A stretch of DNA of 5,517 nt from Treponema sp. (GTDB lineage Bacteria > Spirochaetota > Spirochaetia > Treponematales > Treponemataceae): contig JAFOTA010000009.1 of the NCBI GenBank assembly GCA_017421145.1, positions 1 to 5,517 of the forward strand, written 5' to 3'. The notes under the pieces are model-generated. The model was not told where the DNA came from and ran no database searches. It saw nothing but the letters and a program-made list of their open reading frames with translations. Positions 4,208 through 5,517 of the stretch are shown in pieces (the stretch's first letter is position 1; each line of letters begins with the position of its first letter). The position numbers and the translations under genes are program-made.

Positions 4208-5517
4208 ATGGCAAAAAAGAAGAAGATGAAGCCTGATTTCTCAAAACCGAAGCCGGTAAAGAAGGCTGATGAGATGCAGGATGAGAATCTTGAGCAAGAA
4301 GAACAAGAAAAAATAGAAGAAAAAGAAACTCCCGGAACCGATGATCTGGAAAGCCAGAGAAAATCAAAGTCCGAGAAATTTTTCCCTGACCAGACCTATT
4401 TCAATCTTCCGCTGATTGTAATAGCAGGCCGTCCGAACGTCGGAAAATCAACGCTGTTCAATGCGCTCACACATACCAAGCGCGCGATAACCGACCCGAC
4501 ACCCGGAGTTACAAGGGATCCTGTCGAGGGCACTTGTTTTTTGGCTGGAAAACCGGTTCATCTTATGGACACCGGAGGATACAAGCTTACAAGGGACATG
4601 ACCAGCCGTGAAAGCGAAATGGATGACCTTGTAGTTGAAAAGACGGTGGAAATGCTTGCAAAGGCCGACCGCATACTTTTGCTTCTGGATGCCGCCGAAA
4701 TAACGGCCGAAGACCATGAGCTGATCCTGCGCCTGCGTCCGTACTGGGACAAGCTGATTGCCGCCGTCAACAAAACCGAGGGAGGAAAAAACGAGGCACT
4801 TGCGTACAATTACATGCAGTTCGGCTTCAAGAATCTGCTTTTGATTTCTGCTTCTCACGGTGACAATCTGGATGTGCTTGAAGAAGAAATGGTCAAGGGT
4901 CTTGATTTTTCACGAGTCACACCTGGTTCTGAAACTGACCGTCCGATACGTATTGCAATCCTTGGAAAACCGAATACAGGAAAATCAACTTTGAGCAATG
5001 CACTGACGCATACCAACGCGAGCATAGTCAGCGATTATGCAGGAACCACCCGTGACGTGGTTGAGGGAAGCTTCAGATATAACGGCAAGGACATACAGAT
5101 TCTTGATACTGCCGGAATCAGACGCAAGGTCAAGGTCAAGGAAAACGTCGAGTATTATTCAGTGAACCGCTCCATAAAAACCCTTGATGAATGCGACATC
5201 ATGTTTTTGATGATCGATGCAAAAGAAGGGCTTACTGATCAGGATAAAAAAATCACGTCGCTTGCTTATGAAAGGGGGCGCGGAATTGTATTCGTCCTGA
5301 ACAAATGGGACACAATGGAAGAGCAGGGCAACAAAGCGAAAAAAGCGGCCTTTGAATATATCCGCACGATGTTCGGTCAGATGCAGTGGGCGCCGATCGT
5401 CACCCTGAGCGCGAAAAATGCCGATGGAATCAAAAATCTCATGAACACCGCGCTTGATTTGTTTGAGCAGCTTACGAGAAAAGTCGGAACTTCGTCACTC
5501 AATCTTGCGCTTAATGA
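4208..5517 (+). CDS. der: Der (EngA) double GTPase for 50S ribosome assembly, cut by the right edge (436 residues visible)
   Basis: Der is a GTPase with two tandem G domains that binds the large ribosomal subunit and is needed for its assembly. Domain 1 shows G1 GRPNVGKS (74-81), G2 region TPGVTRD (98-104), G3 DTGG (121-124), G4 NKTE (188-191) and G5 SAS (214-216). Domain 2 shows G1 GKPNTGKS (253-260), AGTTRD (278-283), G3 DTAG (300-303), G4 NKWD (365-368) and G5 SAK (401-403). The C-terminal KH-like domain begins around residue 425 and is mostly beyond the window; the reading frame is open to the last base. The start has a good AAGGA (4196-4200) at 7-base spacing. Two oddities stand out: about 65 extra N-terminal residues, first lysine-rich then strongly acidic, where Der usually begins about 10 residues before G1; and Glu instead of Asp in the G4 motif of domain 1. 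It follows ptsI closely and lacks an obvious promoter of its own. Confidence 0.96.
   Translation, partial: MAKKKKMKPDFSKPKPVKKADEMQDENLEQEEQEKIEEKETPGTDDLESQRKSKSEKFFPDQTYFNLPLIVIAGRPNVGKSTLFNALTHTKRAITDPTPGVTRDPVEGTCFLAGKPVHLMDTGGYKLTRDMTSRESEMDDLVVEKTVEMLAKADRILLLLDAAEITAEDHELILRLRPYWDKLIAAVNKTEGGKNEALAYNYMQFGFKNLLLISASHGDNLDVLEEEMVKGLDFSRVTPGSETDRPIRIAILGKPNTGKSTLSNALTHTNASIVSDYAGTTRDVVEGSFRYNGKDIQILDTAGIRRKVKVKENVEYYSVNRSIKTLDECDIMFLMIDAKEGLTDQDKKITSLAYERGRGIVFVLNKWDTMEEQGNKAKKAAFEYIRTMFGQMQWAPIVTLSAKNADGIKNLMNTALDLFEQLTRKVGTSSLNLALN

Noticed and set aside
1..5517. CRISPR array, tRNA or rRNA gene, insertion sequence, toxin-antitoxin or defence system
   Set aside because: No spaced repeats, cloverleaf, transposase or recognisable defence-domain protein was seen on either strand; every conserved gene is an ordinary housekeeping gene.

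Overview
The window looks like a piece of a bacterial chromosome, probably from a spirochaete related to Treponema. That is an inference from the overall feel of the proteins, the permissive lipoprotein-type signal sequences, and the gene set (a stand-alone PTS enzyme I and a Der GTPase with a long charged N-terminus). No rRNA or marker gene is present to prove it.

Layout. The left fifth (about 1-1013) is AT-rich and holds two small, unrecognised exported proteins transcribed away from each other. A partial minus-strand gene starts at 238 and runs off the left edge. A plus-strand lipoprotein gene occupies 417-1013. The 178-base gap between them carries a good sigma70-type promoter in each direction. 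From about 1083 the base composition becomes clearly more GC-rich and the genes become conserved housekeeping genes, all on the plus strand. They fall into two short transcription units. The first is ychJ (SEC-C zinc-motif protein) followed after one base by rlmB (23S rRNA 2'-O-methyltransferase). The second is ptsI (PTS enzyme I) followed after 17 bases by der (ribosome-assembly GTPase), which is cut by the right edge.

How the genes relate. RlmB and Der both act on the large ribosomal subunit. YchJ has no established function. Enzyme I starts the PEP-dependent phosphorelay; no HPr or transporter gene is in the window, so its partners lie elsewhere. The most notable regulatory feature is that the first gene of each housekeeping unit (ychJ and ptsI) appears to be leaderless: a promoter with an extended -10 ends 9 or 6 bases before the ATG and there is no Shine-Dalgarno sequence. 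The second gene of each unit (rlmB, der) has a Shine-Dalgarno-like sequence.

I found no RNA gene, CRISPR array, insertion sequence, convincing intrinsic terminator or recognisable new defence or mobile system. The less ordinary material is the AT-rich lipoprotein pair, the leaderless starts, and the unusual N-terminus and G4 motif of Der.
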